Source: an uncultured Clostridia bacterium (GTDB taxonomy: Bacteria; Bacillota; Clostridia; Christensenellales; Borkfalkiaceae). From it: DNA of 14,760 nucleotides. The stretch covers positions 1-14,760 of the forward strand of contig CANROI010000016.1 in the NCBI GenBank assembly GCA_947632165.1, in the 5' to 3' direction. This document shows, one piece after another, positions 6,882-12,976 of this stretch. The notes under the pieces were generated by a model. The model saw only the letters and a list, made by a program, of their open reading frames with translations. It ran no database searches and was not told where the DNA came from. The translations under genes were made by a program, and so were the position numbers. The stretch's first letter is position 1. Every line of letters begins with the position of its first letter.

Positions 6882-7045
6882 CTGCGCGTTGGAAAACCGC
6901 GCTTTTCCATAAGCGCCCCCAATTTGCCGAACCCCTTCGGCTTCGTGTTCGATGAAACGAACGAGAGGGCAAGCAAATTAAACCGTAAGAGCACTTTTCA
7001 TCACGGCGTTTCTTTTCGAACGTAGTGAGCAAAGAAACGCGTGAA
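6882..7045. repeat. Repeat B-A composite, copy 2, abutting the clpX ribosome binding site
   Basis: Second 164-bp B-A block, 690 bp downstream of the first. Its last hairpin pairs GCGTTTCTTT (7006-7015) with AAAGAAACGC (7031-7040), extended by CAC (7002-7004) with GTG (7041-7043) around a bulged G. The stem ends six bases before the Shine-Dalgarno sequence of clpX. Confidence 0.93.
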
Positions 7046-7048
7046 AAT

Positions 7049-7053
7049 AGGAG
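7049..7053 (+). promoter_or_regulatory. clpX ribosome binding site directly after the repeat array
   Basis: AGGAG at 7049-7053, six bases before the ATG at 7060. No -35/-10 pair could be found between the last repeat module and this site, so the clpX mRNA must begin inside the repeats or upstream in the tig-clpP unit. Confidence 0.8.
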
Positions 7054-7059
7054 TTTTTT

Positions 7060-8292
7060 ATGCCGAAATACGAACAAAGTTGTTCCTTCTGCGGGAAGGA
7101 AAAATCAAAGACCAAGAAGCTGATCGCGGGACCCGACGGGATCTTCATCTGCGACGAATGCGTAGAGCTTTGCAAGGACATGCTCGACAAGATGCCCTCC
7201 AATTCCGCCGCCGAACCCATCGAGCTCAAGAAACCCGCCGAGATCAAGGCCGAGCTCGACCAATATATCGTCGGGCAGGACAAGGCAAAGCGGGTGCTCT
7301 CCGTGGCGGTCTACAACCATTATAAGCGGATCAACTCCCTTGCGATGGGCAAGAAGGACGACGACGTCGAGATCGAGAAGAGCAACATTCTGCTGCTCGG
7401 TCCCACGGGCAGCGGCAAGACGTTGCTCGCGCGCACGCTCGCCAAAATTTTGAACGTGCCCTTCGCCACGAGCGACGCGACCACCCTCACCGAGGCGGGT
7501 TACGTCGGCGAAGACGTCGAGAACATCCTCCTCAAGCTCATCCAGAACGCCGACTACGACATCGAGCGCGCCCAGCGCGGCATCATCTATATCGACGAGA
7601 TCGACAAGATCGCGCGCAAGGGCGAGAACGTCTCGATCACCCGCGACGTCTCGGGCGAGGGCGTGCAACAGGCGCTTCTGAAGATTATCGAGAGCACGGT
7701 CGCGAACGTCCCTCCGCAGGGGGGCAGAAAGCACCCCCAGCAGGACTGCATGCGCATCGACACGACGAACATCCTGTTCATCTGCGGCGGCGCCTTCGTC
7801 GGGCTCGATAAGATCGTCTCCGCACGGAAGGACGACACGGGCCTCGGCTTCGGCAGCAAGGTCAAAATGGGCGAACACGAGGTAGACTATACCCTCCTCG
7901 ACGACGTGAAGCCGCAGGACCTCACCAAGTTCGGGCTCATTCCCGAGTTCGTGGGGCGCATCCCCATCGTCGTGGCGCTGCAGGCGCTCGATGAAGAGGC
8001 GCTCGTCAGCATCCTCACCAAGCCCAAGAACGCGATCATCAAGCAATACCAGAAGCTCGTCGGGATCGACGGCGTGAAACTCACCGTCGAAGACGACGCG
8101 GTGCGCGAGATCGCAAACACGGCGATCCGCCTCAAGACGGGCGCGCGCGGGCTTCGCACCATCATCGAGGGCATCATGACCGACATCATGTTCGATATCC
8201 CCACGGAGAAGAACGTGGAGGAGGTCATCATCACCAAGGACTGCGTCGAAAAGGGCGCCCGTCCCCGCCTCGTCTACAAGAAGAGTGCGTAA
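7060..8292 (+). CDS. clpX: ATP-dependent Clp protease ATP-binding subunit ClpX
   Basis: A 410-residue AAA+ unfoldase of standard length. The N-terminal zinc-binding domain has C8-x2-C11 and C31-x2-C34. Walker A is GPTGSGKT (114-121), the substrate-gripping pore loop is GYVG (147-150), and Walker B is IIYIDE (175-180). The loop that docks on ClpP is present as LGF in TGLGFGSKVK (family consensus [LIV]GF), so it should pair with the ClpP encoded upstream. ClpX unfolds tagged substrates, including peptides tagged by ssrA or by RqcH, and feeds them into ClpP. In many Bacillota a lon gene comes next; here it is replaced by an ABC ATPase unit with its own promoter. The gene is intact; the odd point is its repeat-filled leader region. 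Confidence 0.98.
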   Translation: MPKYEQSCSFCGKEKSKTKKLIAGPDGIFICDECVELCKDMLDKMPSNSAAEPIELKKPAEIKAELDQYIVGQDKAKRVLSVAVYNHYKRINSLAMGKKDDDVEIEKSNILLLGPTGSGKTLLARTLAKILNVPFATSDATTLTEAGYVGEDVENILLKLIQNADYDIERAQRGIIYIDEIDKIARKGENVSITRDVSGEGVQQALLKIIESTVANVPPQGGRKHPQQDCMRIDTTNILFICGGAFVGLDKIVSARKDDTGLGFGSKVKMGEHEVDYTLLDDVKPQDLTKFGLIPEFVGRIPIVVALQALDEEALVSILTKPKNAIIKQYQKLVGIDGVKLTVEDDAVREIANTAIRLKTGARGLRTIIEGIMTDIMFDIPTEKNVEEVIITKDCVEKGARPRLVYKKSA

Positions 8293-8315
8293 AGGGCGGC
8301 AGAGAGCGGAAACGG

Positions 8316-8348
8316 AAGGGAGGCAAATGCCTCCCTTAAATTTATTTT
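8316..8348 (+). terminator. Probable Rho-independent terminator after clpX
   Basis: AAGGGAGGCA (8316-8325) pairs perfectly with TGCCTCCCTT (8328-8337) across a very short centre. The downstream tract TAAATTTATTTT is only moderately U-rich. The rest of the gap to 8434 (AT-rich stretches around 8385-8400) shows nothing else recognisable. Confidence 0.75.
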
Positions 8349-8433
8349 CGCCCCGCGGGAAGGCGATTTTCCGACCCAAAGCGCAATTTTTCAAAATAAG
8401 CGTTCCCGCCGCCGATTTTTCCCCGAATATGGG

Positions 8434-8487
8434 TTGAAATTTTTCCGAAAAAGTTTTATAATAGAGAAGATATCTGTTCACGGAGGG
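8434..8487 (+). promoter_or_regulatory. Promoter and ribosome binding site of the ABC ATPase unit
   Basis: TTGAAA (8434-8439), a 17-nt spacer and a perfect TATAAT (8457-8462). GGAGGG at 8482-8487 precedes the ATG at 8492. A new transcription unit clearly starts here. Confidence 0.88.
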
Positions 8488-8491
8488 AACC

Positions 8492-9499
8492 ATGCCCGCA
8501 CTCACACTCAAAGACGTCTCAAAAACCTATCCCGGGGGCTCCGTCGCCCTCACGGACGTCAGCCTCGAAGTTGCCGAAGGGGACTTTTTCGTCGTGTTCG
8601 GCATCTCGGGGTGCGGGAAATCCACCCTCCTGCGCATCATCTCCGGCCTCGAAGAGGGGGAGGGCGCCGTCGCCTTGGACGGGGAACGGATCGACGGTCT
8701 CCCCACCAAACAGCGCGACGTCGCGATGTTCTTCCAGAACAGCGCCATCAACCCGCAGCAGACGGTCGAAGAGAACCTCGGCTCCGGGCTCCGGTTGCGC
8801 AAGGTGCCCGAAGAGATCATCGAGGAGCGGGTCAAGGTCATGGCGGGCATCCTCGGGCTCGAGACGCTGCTTACAAAAAAGCCGAAGGCGCTCACCGTGG
8901 AGCAGCGTCTGCTCCTTGCGATCGGACGGGCCGTCGTGCGCGAACCCGCCGTCTTTCTGCTCGACGAACCTTTTTCCAATGTGGAGGAAACCGTCCGCCT
9001 CAAAATGATCTCCGCGCTCGCGGGGCTGCAGGCGCGGCTCAAATGCACCATCGTCTATGCGACTTCCGACCGCCGCGAGGCAATGAGCCTCGGCAAGCGG
9101 ATCGCCGTCCTGCGCGAGGGCTTCCTGCAGCAGACGGGCACGCCCGAGGAGCTCTACGATTCGCCCGTGAACGTCTATGTCGCCGACCTTCTTTCGGGCA
9201 TGCAATTTGTCCGCGGCAAGCTCACAAAAGACGGGACGTTTTGCTGCGAGGCCTTCACGCTCCCCCTGCCGGAGCAGGCGCTCGGCCACATTTCCGCGCC
9301 CGAGGCCTATCTCGGGACGGACAGAGCGGTCATCGCGGGCTATCATGAAGAGGACTGCGCGGAGGGCGTTCCCGCCGCGGAGAGGCTCTCTCTCTTCGAC
9401 GGGGAGACCGAACTCACGCTTGCACGGGCGGAGCGGCTGCCGCTCCCCCTCGCGGAAATGAACGAACGCCGGAGCCGCAAGGCGCACCGGAGAAGATGA
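8492..9499 (+). CDS. MalK/UgpC-like ABC transporter ATPase with degenerate catalytic motifs
   Basis: A 335-residue protein whose framework matches the sugar-type (MalK/MsmX/UgpC) ATPases: nucleotide-binding domain to about residue 235, then a C-terminal extension in place of the regulatory OB-like domain. Walker A GISGCGKST (37-45), the Q-loop Gln in MFFQN (Q82) and Walker B FLLDEP (155-160) are intact. However, the signature LSGGQ is LTVEQ (134-138), the D-loop SNLD is SNVE (162-165), and the switch histidine is Ser (S192 in YATSDRREAM, family YVTHDQxEAM). It may therefore bind ATP but hydrolyse it poorly, or act with a partner ATPase. No sugar permease or binding-protein gene is adjacent. 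The stop is 14 nt from the start of the next gene (ArsP_2-type permease), so the two are probably co-transcribed. It could be a regulatory ATPase rather than a transport motor. Confidence 0.82.
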   Translation: MPALTLKDVSKTYPGGSVALTDVSLEVAEGDFFVVFGISGCGKSTLLRIISGLEEGEGAVALDGERIDGLPTKQRDVAMFFQNSAINPQQTVEENLGSGLRLRKVPEEIIEERVKVMAGILGLETLLTKKPKALTVEQRLLLAIGRAVVREPAVFLLDEPFSNVEETVRLKMISALAGLQARLKCTIVYATSDRREAMSLGKRIAVLREGFLQQTGTPEELYDSPVNVYVADLLSGMQFVRGKLTKDGTFCCEAFTLPLPEQALGHISAPEAYLGTDRAVIAGYHEEDCAEGVPAAERLSLFDGETELTLARAERLPLPLAEMNERRSRKAHRRR

Positions 9500-9513
9500 T
9501 CAAGGAGCGTTAA

Positions 9514-10404
9514 ATGCCGCAAGTTTTGCTCGACAGCTTTCTGGACACGCTGAAATTGCTGCCTTTTCTGTTCCTGCTCTATATCCTGATCGAGCTTTTG
9601 GAGCACATGACGGCGATCGGCAGGCCCAACCGTGCGCTCTCGGGCAGATTCGCGCCCCTCATCGGGAGCGCGTCGGGGCTCATCCCGATGTGCGGATTCT
9701 CGGTGATGGCGTCCAAGCTCTATGAGCGGCGGTACCTGACGATCGGCACGCTCTTCGCCGTCTTTGTCTCCACGAGCGACGAGGCGCTTCTCGTCCTGCT
9801 CCTGTCCGGGCTCGGTTGGGCGGAGAAACTTTATACCGTGCTCGCGCTCTGCGGCGTCAAGCTGGTCTACGGCGCGGCGGCGGGCTATCTCATCGACGCC
9901 GTCGTGAAGGCGGTCAGGGGGACGGCGCTCACCGCGCGCCCTGCGGCGGACCTCCATGCGGAGGACGAGCCGCACGCCTGCGAACACACCCACGAGAGCA
10001 AGCTGCAGCTCTATCTGGTCTCGCCGCTGTTGCATGCGCTGCAGGTGGCGGCGGTCGTATTCTTGTTCAATCTTGCCTTCGGCGCGCTCTTCTGGTATGT
10101 GGGCGAAGAGAAGGTCATCGGATTTTTGCAGGGCGCGGGGCGCTGGTACCAGCCGCTCGTCTGTTGCCTTGTCGGCATGATCCCCAACTGCGCCTCGAGC
10201 GTGGTCCTCTCGGAGGTATACGCCGCCGGCGGGATCACCTTTGCGGGGCTGCTCGGGGGGCTTGTCACCAATGCGGGGCTGGGCGTGTTCGTCCTGTTCC
10301 GCGATCTCAAGGCCTGGAGGCGCAATCTCGCCATTCTGCTTGGTACGTTTGTGCTCGGCCTGCTCCTCGGCTATGCGGCGCAGGGGCTGCCGCTTCCGGC
10401 CTGA
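9514..10404 (+). CDS. ArsP_2-type putative metal(loid) efflux permease
   Basis: A 296-residue integral membrane protein with about eight to ten hydrophobic segments in two homologous halves. The halves carry matching motifs: GSASGLIPMCGFS (about 51-63) and GMIPNCASS (221-229), each followed by a hydrophobic stretch ('STSDEALLVLLL', 'GGLVTNAGLG'). This two-fold pattern with IP-x-C is that of the 'putative 10TM heavy-metal exporter' family (PF11449, ArsP_2), often annotated as arsenic efflux or putative manganese transporter. A polar loop between the halves has H148, H154, C156, H158 and H160, a likely metal-sensing or metal-delivery site. AAGGAG at 9502-9507 serves as ribosome binding site. 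The true substrate is not established for the family; arsenic resistance should not be assumed, as no arsR or arsC is nearby. Confidence 0.82.
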   Translation: MPQVLLDSFLDTLKLLPFLFLLYILIELLEHMTAIGRPNRALSGRFAPLIGSASGLIPMCGFSVMASKLYERRYLTIGTLFAVFVSTSDEALLVLLLSGLGWAEKLYTVLALCGVKLVYGAAAGYLIDAVVKAVRGTALTARPAADLHAEDEPHACEHTHESKLQLYLVSPLLHALQVAAVVFLFNLAFGALFWYVGEEKVIGFLQGAGRWYQPLVCCLVGMIPNCASSVVLSEVYAAGGITFAGLLGGLVTNAGLGVFVLFRDLKAWRRNLAILLGTFVLGLLLGYAAQGLPLPA

Positions 10405-10446
10405 GGGATCTGATCTCACAAAAAAACTCTTACGGGAGGGGAACCT

Positions 10447-11517
10447 ATGAGGCTCGCCGAATATTCCGTACCAAAGATGACCCCCGAAGAACGCGGGGCG
10501 GACTACGGAAGAGAGGACGGGCTTTTGTTTTACTCGGCGGAGGAAGGCGCGCGGCGCGCGTTGGAACAGATCGCGGGGAAGGCGCTCCTCGTCACCGACG
10601 CGGACGCCTGCGGCATGTTTGCGGAACTCGCTCTGTCGCCGCGGACGATCTCGGTCGTCTTCGACGGGGACGCGCTGTCCCTCTTCTCCATGCCGGACGG
10701 CGTCTCCGCCGTGCTGGCTGCGGGCGGAACGGCCGTCCTGCACGCAGCCCGTTACTTTGCGGAGGTCAGGGGGATCCCCTGCACGCTCTTTCCCGTGCGG
10801 GCCGCGCTCGACGGCGTATTCGAGGCGCGCGGCAGAGTGCTGCTCGGCGGCGAGGAATCGGAGGTCCCCCTTCGCACGGGGGATGTGGTCTGCGATTTGG
10901 CCCGCCTCAAGGGGGATCTGCCGGGCGCATACGGGCGGCTGCTGCTCTTTCAGCTCGCCCGCCTCGAAGCGCGCGCCCTGTCGGCGTTCGGCATTCCCGC
11001 GCGGGAGGGCGCGGAAACGGAGCTTCCCTCGGGGGCGGAGGAGATCCTCTGCGCGAACGCCCGCTGCCGGCGGGAGGAGCGCGCGGGCGCCTGGGCGGGC
11101 GAGGGCGTGCTGCTCGCCGCGCTCATGCGCGAGCGGGGGGATAAATTTCCCGAATGGCGCGCCTATGTTCAGCTGACGGCACTGTATGCCGCCTTCTTCG
11201 AGAAGGGGAAGCCCCGCCGCTACTTTACGCCCGACTACAAGGCGCGCGCCGAACGGGCGGGCTGCGCGGTCAAGGGAGTGCCCTCGGCGGAGGAATATGT
11301 TCTGCGGGCGATGACGCTGGAGCGGATCCGTGCTTCTTTCGCGCGCGAAGCGCTCGGGCTGCTTGCGCGCAAGGAGACCTGCTACCCCGTGCTCAGGGCG
11401 CTTTCGGGGAGCGTTCCGCCCGTCAGAGGGGGAGATCTGTCGCTCTTGAGGGATCTGCCCGAATGCGGCGGCGGGCTCACGGCGGTCATCCGCGATTTCG
11501 GGCTCATGGAATGGTAA
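10447..11517 (+). CDS. Glycerol-1-phosphate dehydrogenase / iron-ADH-fold protein lacking metal ligands
   Basis: A 356-residue protein not recognised by any strong whole-length match. The segment at 91-125 (AAGGTAV, then LHAARYFAEVRGIPCTLFP, then ALDGVF) lines up with the cofactor loop and substrate strand of the glycerol-1-phosphate dehydrogenase, glycerol dehydrogenase and iron-containing alcohol dehydrogenase superfamily (G-G-G/S-T-x2-D-x2-KY, then GIP-x4-PT-x2-S-x-DG). Residues 146-180 (VVCDLARL...ARLEARAL) match the strand and helix that follow. In active enzymes an Asp in this helix and two downstream His bind the metal. Here the Asp position reads AYGR, and the only histidine in the protein is H99 within the cofactor loop. 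It is thus probably a non-catalytic or repurposed homologue. GGGAGGGG at 10434-10441 is the ribosome binding site, 42 nt after the permease gene, so it may share that operon. The assignment rests on pattern matching by eye. Confidence 0.6.
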   Translation: MRLAEYSVPKMTPEERGADYGREDGLLFYSAEEGARRALEQIAGKALLVTDADACGMFAELALSPRTISVVFDGDALSLFSMPDGVSAVLAAGGTAVLHAARYFAEVRGIPCTLFPVRAALDGVFEARGRVLLGGEESEVPLRTGDVVCDLARLKGDLPGAYGRLLLFQLARLEARALSAFGIPAREGAETELPSGAEEILCANARCRREERAGAWAGEGVLLAALMRERGDKFPEWRAYVQLTALYAAFFEKGKPRRYFTPDYKARAERAGCAVKGVPSAEEYVLRAMTLERIRASFAREALGLLARKETCYPVLRALSGSVPPVRGGDLSLLRDLPECGGGLTAVIRDFGLMEW

Positions 11518-11532
11518 AAAATCGTAAAATCC

Positions 11533-11559
11533 GTTTGAATGGGGTTTAAGACGGGGTAT
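11533..11559 (+). promoter_or_regulatory. SigB/SigF-like promoter of the sigma cassette
   Basis: GTTTGA (11533-11538), a 15-nt spacer and GGGTAT (11554-11559). This closely resembles the Bacillus SigB promoter (GTTTAA, 12-14 nt, GGGTAT) and the related SigF pattern, and has no good SigA boxes. It lies 33 nt before the start of the first cassette gene, with GGAGG at 11581-11585 as its ribosome binding site. Confidence 0.62.
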
Positions 11560-11592
11560 ATACATAAGAGAGGCCCTCATGGAGGTTTGAGA

Positions 11593-11898
11593 ATGCAGGA
11601 AGTAATAATTGAAACGCGGGCGGCGGATCTGAAGGTGACGCTTTCGGGCGAGATCGATTCCAAGAACGCCGACGAATTTTACAATGAAGTGAGCGCCGCC
11701 TATGCCGCGGCGCCTTCCGACGTGCTCTTCGACTGCGAAAAGCTCTCGTTCATCGATTCGACGACGCTCGGCACGTTCGTGAAACTTCTCAAAAAGGTGC
11801 GGGAGGGCGGACATGCGATGAAACTCGTCGGTATGCAGCCGAGGCTCAAAAAGCTCTTCGTCATCTGCGCGCTCGACACAATCATGGAGATCGAATGA
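11593..11898 (+). CDS. STAS-domain anti-sigma factor antagonist (SpoIIAA/RsbV-like)
   Basis: A 101-residue single STAS domain. The phosphorylation motif sits in FIDSTTLGTF at residues 54-63: S56 and T57 correspond to the DSS/DST of SpoIIAA and RsbV, with Thr58 in place of the usual Gly. In the known systems the unphosphorylated antagonist binds the anti-sigma kinase and frees the sigma factor; the kinase inactivates it by phosphorylating this site. The start at 11593 is preferred over an in-frame ATG at 11539 because GGAGG (11581-11585) lies just in front of it and because 11539 falls inside the putative promoter. Its stop overlaps the next start (ATGA), indicating coupled translation. First gene of a four-gene partner-switching cassette. 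Confidence 0.9.
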   Translation: MQEVIIETRAADLKVTLSGEIDSKNADEFYNEVSAAYAAAPSDVLFDCEKLSFIDSTTLGTFVKLLKKVREGGHAMKLVGMQPRLKKLFVICALDTIMEIE

Positions 11899-12254
11899 TG
11901 GAACTTTTGACGATGGAATTTCCGCTCGGCCGTGAGATCATGACCTCCGTGCGTCTTGCAACAGGGGGCATTTGCGCGCTCGCCGGGTTCGGCTTAGACG
12001 CGGCGGAGGACTGCAAGGTCTGTGTGACGGAGGGGCTCCTCCTGCTCCTCGGCAGGGGCTGCGAGAGGGCGAAAGTGTCCTTTACGGGCGGCGAAAAGCT
12101 GCTGGTCGCCCTCACGGGGGAGGGGAGCGCCCCCTCCGACCGTTCGGTGGAAGAGGAGATCTCGATCGCGCTTTTAAGCGCGCTCGTGGACGATCTCGAA
12201 ATCAAAAAAGAGGAGAACGGCGCCCGCATCACGTTCGGGTTCAGTGCCCTGTAA
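11895..12254 (+). CDS. Degenerate SpoIIAB/RsbW-like anti-sigma factor homologue
   Basis: A 119-residue protein in the position normally held by the anti-sigma kinase. Its first half keeps the RsbW-like helix pattern (SVRLATGGICALAGFGLDAAEDCKVCVTE, about residues 18-46; typical relatives read VRLxVSGIASxAGxxxDDIEDxKIAVSEACTNA). But where the N-box should give EACTNAxxH, this protein reads EGLLLLLGRG, so the Mg-coordinating Asn and the following His are gone. No glycine-rich ATP-lid motif (GxGL) is visible; the corresponding C-terminal stretch reads EEISIALLSALVDDLEI. It probably cannot bind ATP as a kinase and may be a purely binding anti-sigma factor or scaffold. It overlaps the STAS gene by four bases and the sigma gene by one base (TAATG). 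A second ATG at 11898 is an equally possible start. Confidence 0.75.
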   Translation: MMELLTMEFPLGREIMTSVRLATGGICALAGFGLDAAEDCKVCVTEGLLLLLGRGCERAKVSFTGGEKLLVALTGEGSAPSDRSVEEEISIALLSALVDDLEIKKEENGARITFGFSAL

Positions 12255-12976
12255 TGGACGAGAAAGAACTGTTCGAACAATACAGGCGGACCCGCGACCC
12301 CGCGCTCCGCAACGAGATCGTCGAGCGGAATCTCTACATAGCCGCCATGCTCGCGAAGAAGTTCGTGGGCCGCGGCGTGGAGTACGACGACCTCTATCAG
12401 ATCGCCTCGCTCGCCCTCGTCAAGGGGGTGGACCGCTTCGACCCGGGCAGGGACGCGAAGTTTTCCACATTCATCACGCCCACGATCACGGGGGAGATCA
12501 AGAACTACTTCCGCGACCGCTCCCGCCTGATCCATCTGCCGCGGCGGGTCTCCGAGCTGCGGCTGGAGATCAAGAAGACGGCGGACAAGCTGCTTTCGGA
12601 GACGGGCAAAAGCCCCACGCCCGCCGAACTTGCGGCCGCGCTCGGGGTCACCGAGGAAGAGGTCGTGAGCGCGATCGAAGCGGGCGCGGTCGTCTCGCTC
12701 GACCGCCCGGCGGAAGAGGACGGGGGCAGTTATTACGACGTGCTCCCCGCACGCGACGACGCCTTCGAGCGGCTCGAGCGGCGCGACGCCGTGCAGGCCG
12801 CGCTCAAGTGCCTGAACGAGCGGGAGCTCGAGATCGTCTCCTGCCGCTATGGGGAGGAGCTCTCGCAGACGGAGACCGCAAAGCGGCTGAACGTCTCGCA
12901 GATGTATGTCTCCCGCATGGAACGTAAAATTCTGGAAAAACTGAGAGAGAACCTGCGCAAGAGCATGGCGGATTAA
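12254..12976 (+). CDS. SigB/SigF/SigG-family sigma-70 factor
   Basis: A 240-residue alternative sigma factor. Region 2 (about residues 12-90) carries DDLYQIASLALVKGVDRFDP (45-64) and FSTFITPTITGEIKNYFRD; region 3 (95-150) includes LIHLPRRVSELRLEI; region 4 (180-235) has the helix-turn-helix LSQTETAKRLNVSQMYVSRM (203-222). This is the layout of the SigB/SigF/SigG group, which is controlled by SpoIIAA/SpoIIAB-type partners, and such genes surround it here. The start at 12254 overlaps the preceding stop as TAATG; the long upstream extension of this frame is a shadow. Sporulation SigF or general-stress SigB function cannot be told apart from sequence alone; the GTTTGA/GGGTAT promoter upstream favours a SigB-like, self-activating regulator. 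Confidence 0.93.
   Translation: MDEKELFEQYRRTRDPALRNEIVERNLYIAAMLAKKFVGRGVEYDDLYQIASLALVKGVDRFDPGRDAKFSTFITPTITGEIKNYFRDRSRLIHLPRRVSELRLEIKKTADKLLSETGKSPTPAELAAALGVTEEEVVSAIEAGAVVSLDRPAEEDGGSYYDVLPARDDAFERLERRDAVQAALKCLNERELEIVSCRYGEELSQTETAKRLNVSQMYVSRMERKILEKLRENLRKSMAD

Larger units (their letters stand above)
5979..7059. repeat. Noncoding mosaic repeat region between clpP and clpX
   Basis: These 1081 bases hold no convincing gene and are visibly less GC-rich than the flanking genes. From 6114 to 7045 they are built almost entirely from repeated modules: a 43-bp tandem pair, a 40-bp module B (two copies), a 125-bp module A (four copies), a roughly 42-bp module C (two copies) and a roughly 90-bp module D (two copies), in the order 43-43-B-A-C-A-D-C-A-D-B-A. 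Nearly every module can fold into a hairpin, and each A and D copy ends in GTGAA. The first part, 6021-6113, is single copy, with the ATTCTTCGACA...AGAATGACA look of dispersed intergenic repeats. Minus-strand open frames here are repeat artefacts sharing the same peptide, not genes. Confidence 0.9.

Noticed and set aside
6114..7045. CRISPR array
   Set aside because: Units are 43, 125 and 258 bp, directly adjacent, with no unique spacers of constant length and no cas genes.
5979..7059. Insertion sequence or remnant transposon
   Set aside because: No transposase fragment, no terminal inverted repeats bounding the whole block and no target-site duplication could be found.
6142..7283. Several minus-strand open frames (66-159 codons) repeating the peptide LLTTFEKKRRDEKCSSGLICLPSRSFHRT
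   Set aside because: They arise because the same noncoding module is read in the same frame several times. They have no ribosome binding sites, their boundaries follow the repeats, and the sequence is explained by hairpins.
7105..8511. 468-codon minus-strand open frame opposite clpX
   Set aside because: Shadow of clpX in GC-rich DNA; no recognisable domain and no ribosome binding site.
11539..11592. ATG at 11539 as start of the STAS protein
   Set aside because: It lies inside the putative promoter and lacks a ribosome binding site, whereas GGAGG at 11581-11585 serves the ATG at 11593. The added residues do not fit the STAS domain.
9343..11814. 823-codon minus-strand open frame opposite the permease and dehydrogenase-like genes
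   Set aside because: High-GC shadow frame: composition is dominated by Arg, Ala, Glu and Gly, no domain is recognisable, and the opposite strand has three well-supported genes with ribosome binding sites.
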